DNA of 64,000 nt, taken from positions 3,038,001-3,102,000 of the forward strand of contig OZ241368.1 of NCBI GenBank assembly GCA_965200525.1, written 5' to 3'. The notes under the pieces are model-generated. The model did not search any database. It was not told the origin of the DNA and saw only the letters and a list, made by a program, of their open reading frames with translations. Positions 1 to 8,526 of this stretch are shown piece after piece. The stretch comes from JANNPJ01 sp965200525 (lineage in GTDB: Bacteria; Actinomycetota; Actinomycetes; Actinomycetales; Kineosporiaceae). The translations under genes were made by a program, and so were the position numbers. Numbering within the stretch: position 1 is the stretch's first letter; every line of letters begins with the position of its first letter.

Positions 1-2
1 TG

Positions 3-375
3 GAGCAGCTGTGGGCCGTAGGGGTGCGTCTGGCCATCGATGAGTTGGGTACCCGGGTTCTTGTGCCTGAGCCGTCTGGAAACACGGCCGGTAGACGTCT
101 TGAAGATTGACCGCTTGTTCATCAGGGTCATCACGGTCCGCGGTGGCGCCGCCCCGTTGGTGGATGCCATCCTCCAGCTTGCCCGAGTGCTTGGTTTTAG
201 CGTCATCGTCGAAGGCATCGAGCGCGAGCATCAGCGCCAACGGCTCCTGGACCTTGGGTGCCTCAAGGGTCAGGGGTACCACCTCGGGCGCCCAGAATCC
301 GCGGCGAGCATTTATGCCCTGCTGGCGGCTCAGGCCGCGCCCGCCACCCAGGCATCGGTCGGAGCGCCGGCATAG
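3..375 (+). pseudogene. C-terminal part of an EAL phosphodiesterase, frameshifted
   Basis: The window opens inside an EAL (c-di-GMP phosphodiesterase) domain. Frame 3 reads VGVRLAIDELGT, matching the DDFGTG segment of EAL domains. At the CCC run at 52-54 the reading moves to frame 1, which continues with VDVLKIDRLF, VIVEGIE and a QGYHLGRP end. Removing one C restores one open frame across the conserved block. The ending is normal for an EAL domain, and the gene stops at 373-375. This is either a real frameshift or a base-call error in a short homopolymer; the 5' part lies outside the window. The usual second Asp of the DDFGTG motif is Glu here. Confidence 0.75.
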
Positions 376-501
376 CCGGTGCGGCTCGACGTGCCCATCT
401 GGCTTCAGTCCGGGTGGTCGCAGCCGATAATGGAGGAGTCCCTGTCGGGCTAAGACCATGCTGCGTCGCGACTGTGCCGCCTGTTCGGGATCCGAGGAGC
501 C

Positions 502-924
502 ATGAAGCGCATCATCTACTGCAGTCAGGCCACCTACGACTTCGCTCCTGAGGAGTTGGTGGAGCTCCTGCGAACCGTGCGTGAGCTCAACCTTCGGGCT
601 GGTCTCAGCGGCATGCTTCTCTACTGCAGTCAGAGCTTCTTGCAGATGCTCGAAGGTGACGCTGACGCACTCGAAGCGACCTATGCCCGGGTCGCCGTCG
701 ATCCACGTCACCAGAACCTTCGCTTACTCATGGACGCCGAGGTTCCGACGCGGCTGTTCCCCGATTGGTCCATGGGCTTCGAGCACGTCGACGAGGACGA
801 GATCGCTGAGGAGTTGACGGGGTACACCCCGGCGACCACCTATCCGCTGCTGAACCCGGATCTGATCGTCAACGCCGCGGTGGCGCAGACCCTGCTCACC
901 CTGTACGCCAAGAACAAGGTCTGA
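502..924 (+). CDS. BLUF-domain blue-light photoreceptor, short form
   Basis: A 140-residue protein that is almost entirely a BLUF (FAD-binding blue-light) domain. The flavin-pocket residues of the family are visible: Tyr6 in IIYCSQ, Asn30, Gln48 in FLQMLEG, and the WSMGF segment with Trp89 and Met91. Short BLUF proteins act by light-dependent partner binding and have no output domain of their own. The stop codon overlaps the apparent start of the PAS-GGDEF-EAL gene, so the likely partner or output is c-di-GMP turnover by that protein (inference). A shorter overlapping frame is a shadow. The BLUF assignment is firm; the partner is not. Confidence 0.93.
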   Translation: MKRIIYCSQATYDFAPEELVELLRTVRELNLRAGLSGMLLYCSQSFLQMLEGDADALEATYARVAVDPRHQNLRLLMDAEVPTRLFPDWSMGFEHVDEDEIAEELTGYTPATTYPLLNPDLIVNAAVAQTLLTLYAKNKV

Positions 925-3044
925 TCGTCATCGAGTCCTCCAGCCCGGGCCGGCCCGAGGCGTCCGGGGCCCAGGCCAGTGAGGTTGAACTATTCTCCGT
1001 CGCCGACCACGATGGGCGCCTGCGCGAGGTCAACGACGCGTTCGCGGCCCTGTTGGGCCTGACCCCGGTGGAGGTCACCGGCCGGTCCCTGCTGGAGCTG
1101 GTGCATCCGGAGGACATCGCTGCGGTGGTGACGGCACTGGCGGCCTTGGAAGGCGGCGCCGCCGAGATCCAGCTGGAAAGCCGGTTCCTGCAACGCGACG
1201 ACCGCTGGGTCCACCTGCAATGGGTGGCCCGGCCGGTGCCGAACACCGATCGGTGGTGGGCCGCCGGCCGCAACACGACCGAATTCCACCGACTACTGAG
1301 TGAACGCCTAGAACTGCGGGCCCGTTTGGATCTGGCCCTCGGGCAGGCCACCGCCGCCATGTGGGACCTCGACCTTCGTCAGGGCTTCTTCTCCTGGGAA
1401 CCCCAAGCCACCCAGATCCTGGGGGTGCCGGCCGGGGCCATCCCCACGAGTCTGATGGACCTGGCGGGCCTCCTGCATCCCGACGACGTGCCTGGACTGC
1501 TGGCTGCCGTGACCGGCCTGCCCGAGACTGGGGCAGTGGAGGTCAGTCTGCGCGTGGGAGTGGGGCCGACTCTGCGTTACGTGTCGTTCCGCGGGCGGGT
1601 CCTGGACCGCGACCACCGCGGCAAGGCCCTGCGGGCGATCGGGCTCGTGCTCGACGTGACCAGCGAGAAGGCCATGGAGGAGCAGATGCTCCGCATGATC
1701 ATGAGCGACGCCCTCACTGGTGTGCCCAATCGCCGGGCCTTCGATCAAGCGCTACGCACCGAGTGGCGGCGTTGCTCGCGGGCCGCGCAACCCCTGTCCC
1801 TCCTCATGATCGACATCGACGATTTCAAGTCGTTCAACGACACCTTCGGTCACCTGATCGGCGACGAGGCCCTGTGTGCCGTGGCGCGGGCGCTCACCGC
1901 GACCGTGCATCGCGGGGGTGACACCCTGGCCCGATTCGGCGGTGAGGAATTTGCCGTCGTCCTGCCCAACACCGACACCAGCGGGGCCGCAGCCATCGCC
2001 GAGCGGATGGTCACGGCAGTGCGCTCCGTGACCGTTCGTCAGGCCCCCGGTCGCACGATCAGCATCTCCGTCGGCACCGCGACCTGGCACCCACATGACA
2101 CGACCCTGAAGTCCGCCGCGCTCTTGGCCCGATCGGATCAGGCGCTGTACGCGGCCAAGGTCGAGGGAAAGAACCGGACGGTCGCTTACGAAGGATTCAT
2201 CGCCGCCCAGGACGCCTTCCAGGACGCCATGCGGGCCGGTCTCGCCGCCGACGAGTTCCAGCTCTTCTACCAACCGGTGATCGACCTCGCCGAAGGTGAT
2301 GTCGTCGGATTCGAGGCCCTGATGCGATGGAACCGGCCCGATCACGGCCGGGTCAACCCCGATGACTTCATCCCGGCAGCCGAGGCCTCGACCCTGATCT
2401 GCGATCTCGGCCGATGGGCCCTGCACGAAGCCGCCGACCAGCTCGCCCGATGGTCACGCGACGGCCTCGATACCCACGGTGAGCTGCGCGTCGCCGTGAA
2501 CGCCTCGGCCCGACACATCAGCACTCCAGCGATCGTGGCCGACATTGCCTCCGCGATCTCGAGCGCAGGGATTACCCCTGGGCGCATAGAAGTAGAACTG
2601 ACCGAGACCGCCCTCACGGACAATGTACTGGCCGACACCCATCTCACCGCCATCCGGGCCCTGGGCGTCAGCGTCGCCCTCGACGACTTCGGCACCGGAT
2701 ACACCTCGGTGGGCCAGCTTCCCCACCTGCCCGTCGACACCTTGAAGATCGATCGCAGTTTCGTCTCCTCCCTCGACCCGCGTCAACGCGGCCTGGTGCG
2801 GCTCATGATCGACGCGGCCCACGCGTTCGGTCTGAGCGTGGTAGCAGAAGGCGTCGAGGACGCCGAAACCCTGCAAGCACTGCGCGATCTCGGGTGCGAC
2901 ACCGCCCAAGGATTCTTCATGGGCCGGCCCATGCCAGCCGAACTGATCGCCCCCTGGCTGGACGACTGGCGCAACGGCACCCGACAGGAGTTGTTCACCG
3001 TCGCATCGTCACGTGAGCCCCTGATCGGATCCACAAGACGCTGA
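921..3044 (+). CDS. PAS-PAS-GGDEF-EAL c-di-GMP synthase/phosphodiesterase
   Basis: A predicted bifunctional c-di-GMP enzyme. PAS-like coding sequence (SVADHDGRLREVNDAF) is already present before the first ATG at 1053, so that ATG is too late. The frame has no earlier ATG or GTG. A CTG at 921-923 overlaps the BLUF stop as CTGA and is preceded by AAGG, so I take it as start (about 707 residues). Counting from the 1053 ATG, a second PAS follows near residues 85-215, an intact GGEEF at 296-300 and an EAL at 421-423. The EAL domain keeps VNASARH, ELTETAL, DDFGTGY, LKIDR and VVAEGVE, so both activities look possible. The CTG start is inference; an undetected frameshift with BLUF is the alternative. 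Confidence 0.9.
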   Translation: MIVIESSSPGRPEASGAQASEVELFSVADHDGRLREVNDAFAALLGLTPVEVTGRSLLELVHPEDIAAVVTALAALEGGAAEIQLESRFLQRDDRWVHLQWVARPVPNTDRWWAAGRNTTEFHRLLSERLELRARLDLALGQATAAMWDLDLRQGFFSWEPQATQILGVPAGAIPTSLMDLAGLLHPDDVPGLLAAVTGLPETGAVEVSLRVGVGPTLRYVSFRGRVLDRDHRGKALRAIGLVLDVTSEKAMEEQMLRMIMSDALTGVPNRRAFDQALRTEWRRCSRAAQPLSLLMIDIDDFKSFNDTFGHLIGDEALCAVARALTATVHRGGDTLARFGGEEFAVVLPNTDTSGAAAIAERMVTAVRSVTVRQAPGRTISISVGTATWHPHDTTLKSAALLARSDQALYAAKVEGKNRTVAYEGFIAAQDAFQDAMRAGLAADEFQLFYQPVIDLAEGDVVGFEALMRWNRPDHGRVNPDDFIPAAEASTLICDLGRWALHEAADQLARWSRDGLDTHGELRVAVNASARHISTPAIVADIASAISSAGITPGRIEVELTETALTDNVLADTHLTAIRALGVSVALDDFGTGYTSVGQLPHLPVDTLKIDRSFVSSLDPRQRGLVRLMIDAAHAFGLSVVAEGVEDAETLQALRDLGCDTAQGFFMGRPMPAELIAPWLDDWRNGTRQELFTVASSREPLIGSTRR

Positions 3045-3086
3045 CCACGAGGAAGGCCCCCAGGGCGAACTCGAGCCAATGACTGC

Positions 3087-3278
3087 CACGACGAGACACG
3101 ACGAGACACGACGAGACACGACGAGACACGACGAGACACGACGAGACACGACGAGACACGACGAGACACGACGAGACACGACGAGACACGACGAGACACG
3201 ACGAGACACGACGAGACACGACGAGACACGACGAGACACGACGAGACACGACGAGACACGACGAGACACGACGAGACA
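3087..3278. repeat. Tandem array of a 10-bp unit, about 19 copies
   Basis: The unit ACGAGACACG is repeated perfectly 18 times at 3091-3270, with four matching bases before and eight after. It begins 46 bases after the stop of the PAS-GGDEF-EAL gene. Because 10 is not a multiple of 3, all frames stay open on both strands and give artificial 10-residue repeat peptides, which I do not call as genes. The absence of any divergence between units implies recent slippage or expansion. Confidence 0.97.
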
Positions 3279-3740
3279 GCCTAAGCCGTCCTCACTACAC
3301 CCAACGCGGAAAGCAGCGCCATCTCACGGGGTGGAGGCCGCGGTTGGCGCGGTCGAGAAGGAGCAGGCCCGGTTGATGATCGTTGGGCGCGGGATCGTTC
3401 TTGTCCTTGAGTCCCTGGTGGGGCACCGGCATGTTCCCCGGCGCTGAGACGCCCGGCGCAGATCGTCGTCCTGCTGCGACTGGTCCTCGGTTCCGATCAC
3501 TGGACTGACCTGGCATCGGACCTGTTCAGACGCTACTTGAGAGGGGCAGTCGTGTCCTCAAACCAGATCCATCTCGGTATTGGCGACGGTGAGGAGCAGC
3601 GCGATCAGCTATCGAGCTGAGCACCATGATTGAAGGTCGACCGGCCGAGGGGCCAGGCGCTCTGAACTACTCTTGGGCTGTTGAAGGCCCTGGCCCGCGA
3701 CTTGCAACGCATTAACCGTGCCCTGACACCGTGATACCCG
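3279..3740. other. Intergenic, no convincing gene
   Basis: I see no recognisable coding sequence here. A 22-codon GTG frame at 3552-3620 and short fragments on both strands are present but have no family resemblance. The frame leading into the small membrane gene at 3741 is interrupted by TGA at 3732-3734. Confidence 0.5.
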
Positions 3741-4106
3741 GTGTGCGCCGTGTTCGGTGTCGCCTGCTGTGTCATCACGCTCCTGTTCTCGAACGGCTGG
3801 ACGAAGCTTCTCGCCCTGGTCTGGTTCGTCATCGTGCCGCTATGGCTGTTCCAGTGGTGGCGCTACCGCCAATCCCGCGTGTTAGCGCGGCCGCGGGTGT
3901 CGGCCGAAACGGCACCACCGGCCAAGCCAGGCGCCGGCCGGGCACCGCTGCACGGGGCCGGGTCGCAGGCATCAGAACACCCAAAACACGCCTCTGATGT
4001 TGCCGGCCAGGGTGCTGGCGCGGCTCAGCCGGTAGAAGCCAGGCTGCAGCGCGGGCAGGTGCACGATGAAGTTCAGTCTTTGGCCCGAGGCCGGTCCGGC
4101 AGCTAG
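3741..4106 (+). CDS. Possible small membrane protein
   Basis: A GTG-started frame of 121 codons. The first ~45 residues look genuine: a hydrophobic stretch (FGVACCVITLLF), then a longer one (LLALVWFVIVPLWLF) and a basic WWRYRQSR end, as in a small two-helix membrane protein. The rest overlaps the 3' end of the minus-strand anti-sigma-like gene and is probably not functional sequence. The same frame continues upstream of the TGA at 3732 with plausible codons (LKALARDLQRINRAL), so this may be the broken 3' half of a longer gene. No family recognised. Confidence 0.35.
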   Translation: MCAVFGVACCVITLLFSNGWTKLLALVWFVIVPLWLFQWWRYRQSRVLARPRVSAETAPPAKPGAGRAPLHGAGSQASEHPKHASDVAGQGAGAAQPVEARLQRGQVHDEVQSLARGRSGS

Positions 4107-4934
4107 CGATGCCAGGGGCGCCCATCCTCGCGCGTCCTGTCGTTCAAGCGTGACGGCGCCGGTCAGTCTTCCCAGCGTGGTGCCGGCGGCGACGGCGTTC
4201 TGTCCGTTGGTCACTTCGGGACTCACGGCGAGGTCCGCCTCTTCACCGGATTCAACCCCTCGCGCGACGCGAAGTATCGGGCCGGAACCGGGCAGGGTCG
4301 GCGGGTAAACCGAGCTCCGATCACTGACCTCCAGGACGCCAGGGATCCCGTCGTTGGTGAAGCGGTAAAAGCCCGACGTCAGCCCCCGGACGGCTACCCA
4401 CCACACCGGCCCGTTCAGGTGAGCTCGGGCGGTGACGGCGACCTGAAACACGAGACCTCCGCCAGTGAGGGGGTCCAGTCGCCCGGCGCCGTCCCAGCCG
4501 GCGTTGGCCGGGACAAAATAGCGGAACGGCAACCACCGAGAGCCGTTCCACCGATCGACCGTGCCGCCCACCCCGTAGCGCACGTCCTTGTCGGTCGGGT
4601 TGGCCACGCTGAGTGCGACCTCGCTGCCGGACTGGGAGACGTGGGCGGGACCGAACACCAGGTGAGGGCGACGTGCGTCGACCGGTGGCGGTATGCGTGA
4701 GGAGGCGACGTTCACCTCCCGTGGGTCGGGCCCGGTGAGGAGACCATCCACGCCCAGGCCGACGACGAGCGCGGCAACCGCCGCCAGGGCCATGCTCCCG
4801 TTGCGTCGACGTCGCTGTGCGATTCTGGCTCGGCTCCCGACGCGCCAGGCCAGGTCAGGTGCTGGTTGTAGTGGCGGGATCAACGCGGTCAGCGCGGCTC
4901 CCAGTTCGGCTTCGAGGTCGTCGTCGGTTCTCAT
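3972..4934 (-). CDS. Membrane-anchored anti-sigma-like protein
   Basis: A 320-residue protein following the SigE-family sigma gene with a 4-base ATGA overlap. The first ~45 residues are cytoplasmic and charged (MRTDDDLEAELGAALTALI). A single transmembrane segment lies near 48-68 (MALAAVAALVVGLGVDGLL), and about 250 residues are predicted outside, rich in Gly, Val and aromatic residues like a beta-sandwich. In actinobacteria, genes coupled to SigE-family factors in this arrangement usually encode a membrane regulator of the sigma factor. I see no HxxxCxxC zinc anti-sigma motif, so the mechanism, and the anti-sigma role itself, rest on position and topology. The start is set by the overlap. Confidence 0.7.
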   Translation of the reverse strand: MRTDDDLEAELGAALTALIPPLQPAPDLAWRVGSRARIAQRRRRNGSMALAAVAALVVGLGVDGLLTGPDPREVNVASSRIPPPVDARRPHLVFGPAHVSQSGSEVALSVANPTDKDVRYGVGGTVDRWNGSRWLPFRYFVPANAGWDGAGRLDPLTGGGLVFQVAVTARAHLNGPVWWVAVRGLTSGFYRFTNDGIPGVLEVSDRSSVYPPTLPGSGPILRVARGVESGEEADLAVSPEVTNGQNAVAAGTTLGRLTGAVTLERQDARGWAPLASLAAGPASGQRLNFIVHLPALQPGFYRLSRASTLAGNIRGVFWVF

Positions 4935-5470
4935 CGGCCCTCCCGATTAGTGGCCCGTTCAGGGAATTGGTGCTGGGTGGCAAGAGCAGCCCGCAGTCGA
5001 GCAAGGGCCTTGGCGGTCTGGCTCTTTACGGTGCCGACCGAACAACTGAGGGTTGCGGCGGTCTGGGCCTCGGTGAGGTCTTCGTAGTAGCGAAGGACGA
5101 GGACTGCCCGCTGGCCCGGTGTCAGCTGCGGCAGAATCCGCTGCAGGGCATCCCGCAGGTCGACGGCAACCAGGGGATCGGTGGGGACGGCCACGTCGGG
5201 CAGGGCATCGCCGAAGGGTCGCTCGCCGTGCCAGCGCCGGCGCCGGTTCGAGGTGTACGTGTTGACGAGCACCTTGTGCACGTAGGCGTCCGGATCGCCA
5301 CTGTTGGTGATCTTGGACCATCGCGGCCAGACTTTGAGCAGAGCTGCCTGGACCAGGTCTTCAGCCAGTGGCCGGTCACCGGTAAGCAGCCACGCCACAC
5401 GCAAGAGAGACCCCTGCCGTAAAGCGAGGTACTCCTCAAACGTGGGGCCTGCCACCATGTCACCCCCCAT
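4931..5470 (-). CDS. SigE-family ECF RNA polymerase sigma factor
   Basis: A 179-residue group IV sigma factor. Region 2 is near the start (FEEYLALRQGSLLRVAWLLTG, then LAEDLVQAALLKVW), with the SigE-family continuation DPDAYVHKVLVN. Region 4 has the helix-turn-helix TEAQTAATLSCSVGTVKSQT. Both regions are complete and the length is normal for the family. Position 5470 gives the longest frame; an ATG at 5458 lies just behind a GGGGGG run that could serve as ribosome site. The gene is coupled to the anti-sigma-like membrane protein downstream, so the pair probably responds to an envelope signal (inference). The intergenic DNA upstream abuts a LuxR remnant. Confidence 0.92.
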   Translation of the reverse strand: MGGDMVAGPTFEEYLALRQGSLLRVAWLLTGDRPLAEDLVQAALLKVWPRWSKITNSGDPDAYVHKVLVNTYTSNRRRRWHGERPFGDALPDVAVPTDPLVAVDLRDALQRILPQLTPGQRAVLVLRYYEDLTEAQTAATLSCSVGTVKSQTAKALARLRAALATQHQFPERATNREGR

Positions 5471-5563
5471 GCATCCATGTCAGGACCGCCTTCGGTTCAG
5501 TACACCGCCTGCAGTGGTCAAAAGGTTGCCAACGGCGTGTAGCTGAACACCGAACCACCTGTC

Positions 5564-5687
5564 TCGGTAGACCAGGCCGGCTCCGTGGGCGCCGATCGCG
5601 TTCTACACCCGGTTGCTCGCGTCCAGTTTGGTGAACAGGTGCAAGACGTGGCTCTTCACGATCGCCTCGCTCAGGTGCAAGCGGCCT
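5564..5687 (-). pseudogene. LuxR-type helix-turn-helix remnant
   Basis: Read on the minus strand this is the end of a LuxR/NarL response-regulator DNA-binding domain: LSEAIVKSHVLHLFTKLDAS, NRV, then a stop where Gln is expected (CAG changed to TAG), followed by AIGAHGAGLV, the usual C-terminal tail. Everything upstream of this last ~40-residue stretch is missing. At about 5688 it is joined to a plus-strand TraG-like fragment, marking a rearrangement junction. Confidence 0.7.
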
Positions 5688-5689
5688 TC

Positions 5690-6345
5690 CTGATGCTTGC
5701 GGCGGCCGTGTCGGGGGAGTACACCCTGATCGACGTGTACGGGTGGCTGGCCGATGAGGCCACCCCCGTGCCGCGCGGCATCCTGGCCAAGCACGGCTTC
5801 GAGCTGCTCTCGCGCACCGTCCGCGGCACGCAGGACTCCCCTCCCGAGACTCGCGGGTCGGTGTACTTCACCGCCCGAGCGGCAACGGCGTGCCTGCGCG
5901 ATGGGCAGATCACCGCGTGGATCACCCCCCGCCAGGGCATGACGGAGTTCCAGCCCGAAGACTTCCCGCAGAGCCGTCAGACCCTCTACCTGCTGTCCAA
6001 GGACGAGGGCGGATCGGCCGGACCGCTGGTCGCGGCGCTGACCGACCGGGTACTGCGCGCCGGGGTCGTCGCGGCCGAGAAACGCGGCGGGCGCCTCGAT
6101 CCGCCGATGGTCCTGGCCCTGGACGAGGCGGCCAACATCTGCCGGATCGCGGACCTTCCGGCGCTGTACAGCCACCTAGGCAGCCGGGGAATCATCCCCT
6201 AGACCATCCTTCAGTCCTACAGCCAGGCCGTCGGGGTGTGGGGCGGAGATCGGCACCAAAGCCTTGGGGGGCGCCGCGACGATCAAACTCATCGGCGCTG
6301 GCATGGACGACGCCTCGTTCGCCGAGGACATCTCCCGGCTGGTCT
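5690..6345 (+). pseudogene. Remnant of a TraG/VirD4-like conjugative coupling ATPase
   Basis: Coding sequence of the C-terminal half of a type IV secretion coupling protein: SGEYTLIDVYGWLADE, FQPEDFPQSRQTLYLLSKDE, the Walker B-like VLALDEAANI and HLGSRGIIP. TAG at 6200-6202 interrupts just before TILQSYSQAVGVWG. The frame then shifts near 6240, after which GAATIKLIGAGMDDASFAED and ISRLV follow in the new frame. The N-terminal half with Walker A is absent, replaced by a LuxR remnant. At ~6345 the sequence runs directly into a DUF4913 gene. It is a dead relic of an integrative conjugative element or plasmid. Confidence 0.8.
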
Positions 6346-6346
6346 G

Positions 6347-6775
6347 GTGGCCAGCGTCGAGACCGAACCCCCGCCGGCACCGGAGCCAGCCGAGCAGAAG
6401 CTGCAGCCGCTGTACCCCGCCGTCCAGGAGTGGGTGCAGGGGGTGTGGACGGTGTTCGTGCGCCGCGCGACGAACACGTTCCGCTGGTGCCCGCAGTGGT
6501 GGCGCCACCCGGAGGCCATCGTCCGCCTGGAAGCACTGTGGCGGTCCTGGGAGCTGCTGCGCCTGGACCCCACGACCGGCATGGGCGTGTGGTTCAGGGA
6601 TCACCTCGACCACCAGCTGCCGGTCCTGACCGGCCCGGCCGGCCCGTTTGCCGACTGCGACCCGCGCCAGCACTACGACCCCGAAGCGCCGTCCCTACCG
6701 GTCGATCCGGCCCCGGCCGGCTGGTGGCAGGTCCCCGCCACGCCCATCACCACCGACGAGAGCACGACGTCCTGA
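6347..6775 (+). CDS. DUF4913 protein, possibly 5'-truncated
   Basis: About 142 residues from a GTG at 6347. The core LYPAVQEWVQGVW, TFRWCPQWWRHPEAIVRLEA, LWRSWELLRLDPTTGMGVW, FRDHLDH and the proline-rich end match the DUF4913 family, which in actinobacteria commonly sits beside TraG-like genes on conjugative elements. The function is unknown. The start is uncertain because the frame extends back into the TraG remnant; a deletion may have fused the two. The 3' end is complete. It is a passenger of the same decayed element. Confidence 0.7.
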   Translation: MASVETEPPPAPEPAEQKLQPLYPAVQEWVQGVWTVFVRRATNTFRWCPQWWRHPEAIVRLEALWRSWELLRLDPTTGMGVWFRDHLDHQLPVLTGPAGPFADCDPRQHYDPEAPSLPVDPAPAGWWQVPATPITTDESTTS

Positions 6776-6904
6776 TGTCCGGCACCACTTGACTTCTGAG
6801 CTGGAGCACCTCATGCCGATGACCTGAGCACCGCGACCACCACGCAGAGCGAAACCCCCACCGCTGATGCTGCCCAGTCAGCGGCGAACTACATCACCGG
6901 CGCC

Positions 6905-8467
6905 TTGGCCGCCGCCCAGCTCTACGTCAACCGCCGCATCCGGGCCGAGGACAGCGCGGCCGGCCAAGACGTGGACCCGATCCAGGCCGCCCGGGCCATC
7001 TATGCGCCCATGCTCGGGCGAGATCGCGGCCGCCAGGCCAGCAGCTCGGTGGCCATGGCCGCCTGGCAAGCCGCTCTGCCGTTCAGTGCGCAGTACCGCG
7101 ACGCCGCTCGGGCAGCCGGGCGAGCCGAGGACCGCCTGAAGGTACTGCACCCGGACGCGATGGCCCGCTACGCCGCCCTGCGCAACGGCCTGGACCCGGT
7201 CGCGGCCATGCGGGAGGTCGCACCGCTGATCGGCAGGGAGATCGACAACCCCCAAGCCCGCGACGACTACGCGGTCATGCTCGGCCAGAACGAAGGCCGC
7301 GACGCGACCAGCGAGCAGGCCCTCAGAGCGTGGGAGGCGGCCCATCCGCTGCGCGAGCACATCCCCGACGCCGATACGGCCACCAGTCGGGCCGAGGACC
7401 GCCTACGCGAGCTGCACCCCGAAGCGATGGCCAAGTTCGACACACTGCGCTTGGAGCACAGCCCAGCCGAGGCCGCCCGCCAGGCCGTCCGGCTCGTGGA
7501 TCCCGCCTACGTGAGCAGCATCCCCGAACCCTCACCCGCCATGGCACCGCAGCAGAAAGGCCCGGACCCGGCACCCGCCCAGGACGCTCCCGGGCCGGCC
7601 ACAATGCACGCGCAGCAGCGGTACGCCGACGCCGTCAACGCGGCGCTGCCGCCCGAGATCGCCGCAGCGGTCCTGGCCGACCAAGCGTGGCCCCGCCTGG
7701 CCGAAGCGCTCGAGCGAGCAGAACACGGCGGCGCCAACGCCGCGGATCTCCTGGCCACCGTCGCCGGCAAACGGGAAATCGACACCGCAAAATCGACCGC
7801 CCTGGTGCTCACCCACCGGGTCGATCATCACACTCCAGAAGACGCGGCGACCGCAGCCAGCCCGGCTGACAACCGCCCGCCAACAACCGACGACCACACC
7901 GACACCAGCACGCCGGCTACCGAACCGGTCGCTGACGACGCCGTAGCCGAACCTGCCACCGGGCCGGCCCAAGTGGCCACAGCGACCGCTGCCCAGGAGC
8001 CTGCCGAGATCGCCGCGCGGAGCTTTCCAGTGCCGATCACCGAGGCCACCGTGCCCGCAGGCGAAGATTTGGCGACCGTTGACGCCGCCGCCCTGACCCG
8101 CGAAGCCGCAATTTTGACGGACGCAGCCCGCGACTCCTCAGCTACACCGGACGATCGCGCCACGCCCCTGATATACGAGCACCAAGACGGGCGGGTGCAG
8201 GCCGCCGGTCTAGACATGCGATCGGCGGCCGTCGACGCGCAGGCCCAAGCCCTCACCGAGTCGGCGCCGGCTCGATTCTTCCAACCCATCCGTATGTCAG
8301 GGGACCGCAGCACAGCCGGGCCCGGCGCGACGTCGATCGCGGCCGTCGCCGCGCAGAACTTCGCCACCCCGCTCAACCAGGCCACCACAGCAACGGCGCC
8401 CCCGGCGGCGGCAGCGGGCCGCTCAGCCACGCCACCACCAGCCCAGACCACCGCTCGACGGCAGTGA
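6905..8467 (+). CDS. Conjugative-element protein with an internal duplication, unknown function
   Basis: A 520-residue alanine-rich, soluble-looking protein. The N-terminal third contains two copies of a helical module: RAEDRLKVLHPDAMARYAAL near residues 79-98 and RAEDRLRELHPEAMAKFDTL about 80 residues later, each followed by a similar AAR/AAM-V-LI segment. The C-terminal half is low-complexity and rich in Ala, Thr and Pro. TTG at 6905 is the first usable codon. In-frame coding-like sequence reaches back to about 6820, where an out-of-frame ATGCCGATG stands, so the true start may have been lost to a frameshift. No enzyme motif or membrane segment is seen. Its position after TraG and DUF4913 suggests an accessory transfer gene. 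Confidence 0.55.
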   Translation: MAAAQLYVNRRIRAEDSAAGQDVDPIQAARAIYAPMLGRDRGRQASSSVAMAAWQAALPFSAQYRDAARAAGRAEDRLKVLHPDAMARYAALRNGLDPVAAMREVAPLIGREIDNPQARDDYAVMLGQNEGRDATSEQALRAWEAAHPLREHIPDADTATSRAEDRLRELHPEAMAKFDTLRLEHSPAEAARQAVRLVDPAYVSSIPEPSPAMAPQQKGPDPAPAQDAPGPATMHAQQRYADAVNAALPPEIAAAVLADQAWPRLAEALERAEHGGANAADLLATVAGKREIDTAKSTALVLTHRVDHHTPEDAATAASPADNRPPTTDDHTDTSTPATEPVADDAVAEPATGPAQVATATAAQEPAEIAARSFPVPITEATVPAGEDLATVDAAALTREAAILTDAARDSSATPDDRATPLIYEHQDGRVQAAGLDMRSAAVDAQAQALTESAPARFFQPIRMSGDRSTAGPGATSIAAVAAQNFATPLNQATTATAPPAAAAGRSATPPPAQTTARRQ

Positions 8468-8526
8468 TCCCCACCGCGCCCCGATCACCACCACCGGGGC
8501 CACCACCACGCAACTGCCACCCATGA

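Noticed and set aside
3087..3278. Possible CRISPR array or repeat-protein gene
   Set aside because: The units are 10 bp with no spacers. Frames are open on both strands only because the unit lacks stops.
5603..6175. 190-codon minus-strand frame over the TraG remnant
   Set aside because: Only its last ~35 residues (LuxR HTH) are meaningful; the rest is antisense to the coupling-protein fragment.
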